Shown one piece after another: positions 61,832 to 64,000 of a stretch of 64,000 bases of DNA (its first letter is position 1; each line of letters begins with the position of its first letter). Source of the stretch: Tomocerus qinae. Taxonomy: Eukaryota; Arthropoda; Collembola; Entomobryomorpha; Tomoceridae. The position numbers were made by a program, and so were the translations under genes. The stretch is taken from the NCBI GenBank assembly GCA_020055645.1, contig CM034548.1, positions 19,406,001-19,470,000 on the forward strand. Direction: 5' to 3'. Below the pieces are notes generated by a model. The model was not told the origin of the DNA, did no database searches, and saw only the letters and a list, made by a program, of their open reading frames with translations.

Positions 61832-64000
61832 GTAAAAATAGATGGACCCCCCAAGAGAAGCCCTGTTTCGGTTGGTCACCTCGCGATGAATTCCAACTCT
61901 TTGTCTTGCATTGAATTGCAGTGATAGTAAGGTAGTAGTAGTAGTAGTTAGCGAGTAAAGTAAGTAAACCGGAATCGTCTTACTCATCTTTGGTTTTGTC
62001 TTTGACTTTAGTTGCTCCTTTTACTTTTGTTATCAAAATACACATATCAGTAGATGACCTTGTACGTGTACATAGTTAACTTACATAACATTTTAAGTAG
62101 TTACATCCACCCTGTATGTAAAGGAAAAGGTCGGATTTTACAGAAATATTGTACGTGATTGTCCCAGTGCTATGAACCTACCTCAATGATGCAGATGGAG
62201 TAATTTCTAAAATAATGTAAGGAAGGAGTGGAAAGGTTTAGAGTTGTCTCATCATACGTGCTCGTGCATGATGAGAAATAGTGTGCTTAATTTACTTTAC
62301 GCCACAAATAAATAAAGTAGATATAGTGTAAAATAAATATGTATGAGATTGGTATATATGTGTAATAAGTAGTTGTAAAGGTTGATTAAAAGGGAAGGGA
62401 ATGAGATGCAATAGAAGAAGATGAAGAAGAATCCCATAGGATTAGATCAGTATTCAAATTCCAAGTTGAATTGGTCTCTCTCTCACTCTCTTTCACTATG
62501 TAACCACAGTAGTAGGGAGTATTAGGAAAAGGTAATAATAGATGTAGTTTGACAAAGTAGCCATGGATAGACAGCGGAGTAATAAGTGAGGCAGTCTCAT
62601 CGAGGACCTGTGCTACAGTATATATAGGCAACAACAATAAGTTAGGTAGAATTTTAATCGGATGGCTAGGGTATCTTATTTGCATAGTTAAATATCAAAG
62701 AAAGAAGGGAAGGAATAAGTCTGAGATCTCCTGCATGTTTTAGCGTCTTTATTTATACAAGAGTAATAATAGGAGAGGACAGGCGATATAGACGAAAGGA
62801 GACCAAGCATTAAGGCAATTCGTATTGGCGAAGAACGGAAGGGAAGTGCGTGAGATGCTCCTTGGAAGAAGTGCAAAGTGAAACTACTGTGTTTTTGACT
62901 TGATTGTGTCTACTGAATCTCCTTGTTGCTTTCGTTTACTTTTCTTTGTAGCGATATTCTATAGAGGATCTATCATGGTGTTAGGTTATCTTCCTTCGTG
63001 TTGGTCTCTCACTCTCCATCCTGTGATTACTACTACAGAAATACATGCAAGACTACATGTATTGTCAGACGGACAATATAACATATATATCCCATATTTA
63101 CATATATACTCGCTTTATTATATATACCAAGGGATAACACGTTACATAAGAACTTACTATACTTACTATGCATAGGGAATTGGATCTCCTTTATTATACT
63201 AGATCCTAAGTCAGCTTAGTAGTGGTAGCAGTAGTAGTAGGATTTTGAGAGCAAGAAGCATATTCTTTGTGTATGTGTGTACATGGAGCCATTTAGCGAG
63301 AGTGTCTGTCTGTTTGGATGTGCTATAGGAAATATTAGTAGTAGTCAATATCTCGGAGGATGATGCCATGCCATTTGATAAGTAAGTTAAGTAAGTAAAG
63401 AAGAGAGTGTTGTGTTAGTCTTCTCATGTTATGACTACTACTACTACTATCACTGGTACTACTAGATAGAGTATGCAGAGTATTTGGAGTTAGTCGTTCT
63501 GTTGTTATTTGGTGGCCAAAAGGAAAGCCTTAGCCACGCCACGGCACATTATTTGTTCGCTGTAAAGAATGTATAAATGGTTGAGAGGATTAGGCGGAGA
63601 AGCTATTGTTTCATGGCGAGCTTAGCATGGATTCGATCGATTGACGGTTTCGTTGCATCTGTTATAGTTTCCCAAGGATGAGATGAGATGAGACGACAGA
63701 CATAGAGATGTGAAGACAGAGAGAGAGAACAGAAGAGAACTGGCTGAGCAATGAGAAGAAATAAAAAAGAGGCGAATAAAAGAAATTCATTCGTCATGTG
63801 AGAATGGCGTTAATTTGCTTAAGTCTTTTCACTCGCAGCATTTTGGGTGGCATTGCTCCTCTGCGGAGAATAACTTCCATTTACTCTATTAGCTATACCC
63901 ATTCGGATGGCTTATCTATTGACTACCTGAATACGCTTATTTGCCTTTTACTCACCCACCAACTATTAAAAGTGTAAATATATCTCCTTTTCTTTACTTC
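61832..64000. other. Right end, mostly non-coding
   Basis: A (GTA)n repeat lies at 61932-61948. 62250-62880 is G/A-rich and 62900-63180 more C-rich (62761-62820 has 18 G and 7 C; 63001-63060 has 8 G and 16 C), a moderate switch near 62.9 kb. The minus frame 63603-63797 ends with a polar stretch containing PWETITDATKPSIDRIHAK and includes ATTCGATCGAT on the plus strand. It has no other support. No gene is called. Confidence 0.4.
63365..63374 (+). promoter_or_regulatory. GCCATGCCAT copy 4
   Basis: A perfect copy. A related word, GCCACGCCAC, follows at about 63533. Confidence 0.3.

Noticed and set aside
1..64000. Transposons or retroelements
   Set aside because: No reverse transcriptase, transposase or integrase frame, no long terminal repeats and no paired terminal inverted repeats were seen. 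Old fragments without coding capacity could be missed by eye.

Overview
This is 64 kb of AT-rich (roughly 36 percent GC by eye) eukaryotic nuclear DNA, with no dense gene packing, no operons and no long conserved open frame. The texture is many short microsatellites (CA, AG, GAT, TAG, CTAC), scattered splice-like sites (for example AAAG|GTAAGT at 11111) and alternating strand-biased blocks. It suggests an animal with long introns or wide intergenic space. An arthropod is my best guess, but nothing here fixes the taxon. I recognise no protein family, rRNA, tRNA, snRNA, CRISPR array or transposon with confidence. Read it as a gene-poor or intronic window with a few candidate exons and several promoter-like composition switches.

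The best coding candidate is at the left edge. On the minus strand, 612 to 469 is a roughly 62 percent GC, proline-rich open segment that ends in a helical-looking stretch at a possible splice donor. It reads as the first coding exon of a gene that would leave the window to the left. Weaker exon or small-ORF candidates are 16090-16213, 16477-16923, 30070-30164, 42889-43083, 47282-47383 and 61757-61831 (all plus strand). None has homology I can name, and I see no convincing exon chain joining them.

The most striking large-scale structure is a recurring, often abrupt switch on the plus strand from G/A-rich to C/T-rich sequence, each arm a few hundred bases to about 1 kb. Clear junctions lie near 8.8, 13.0, 16.0, 24.94, 27.17, 36.55, 40.5, 54.65, 58.64 and 62.9 kb. 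Sense strands read outward from each junction are therefore pyrimidine-rich on both sides, as expected for divergent promoters with CU-rich leaders, although other origins are possible. The two GC-richest cores (8640-8810 and 36361-36560) share three 9- to 11-base words in the same orientation, which suggests related regulatory or first-exon elements. The longest open frame of the window (24084-24941, minus, 285 codons) lies inside one pyrimidine-rich arm and is most likely a by-product of that bias.

Other supported items are three perfect 22-base tandem copies (19657-19722), a 27-base imperfect duplication (44822-44875), four perfect copies of GCCATGCCAT (a doubled Pho/YY1-type core), two perfect TGATTGACAG words (Exd/Pbx-Hth/Meis type), one of them next to an AP-1 site, a GCAAAAAC hairpin cluster at 58604-58638, and a lone Pol III B-box-like word at 54610. 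Long stretches between these are plain AT-rich sequence in which I see nothing specific.
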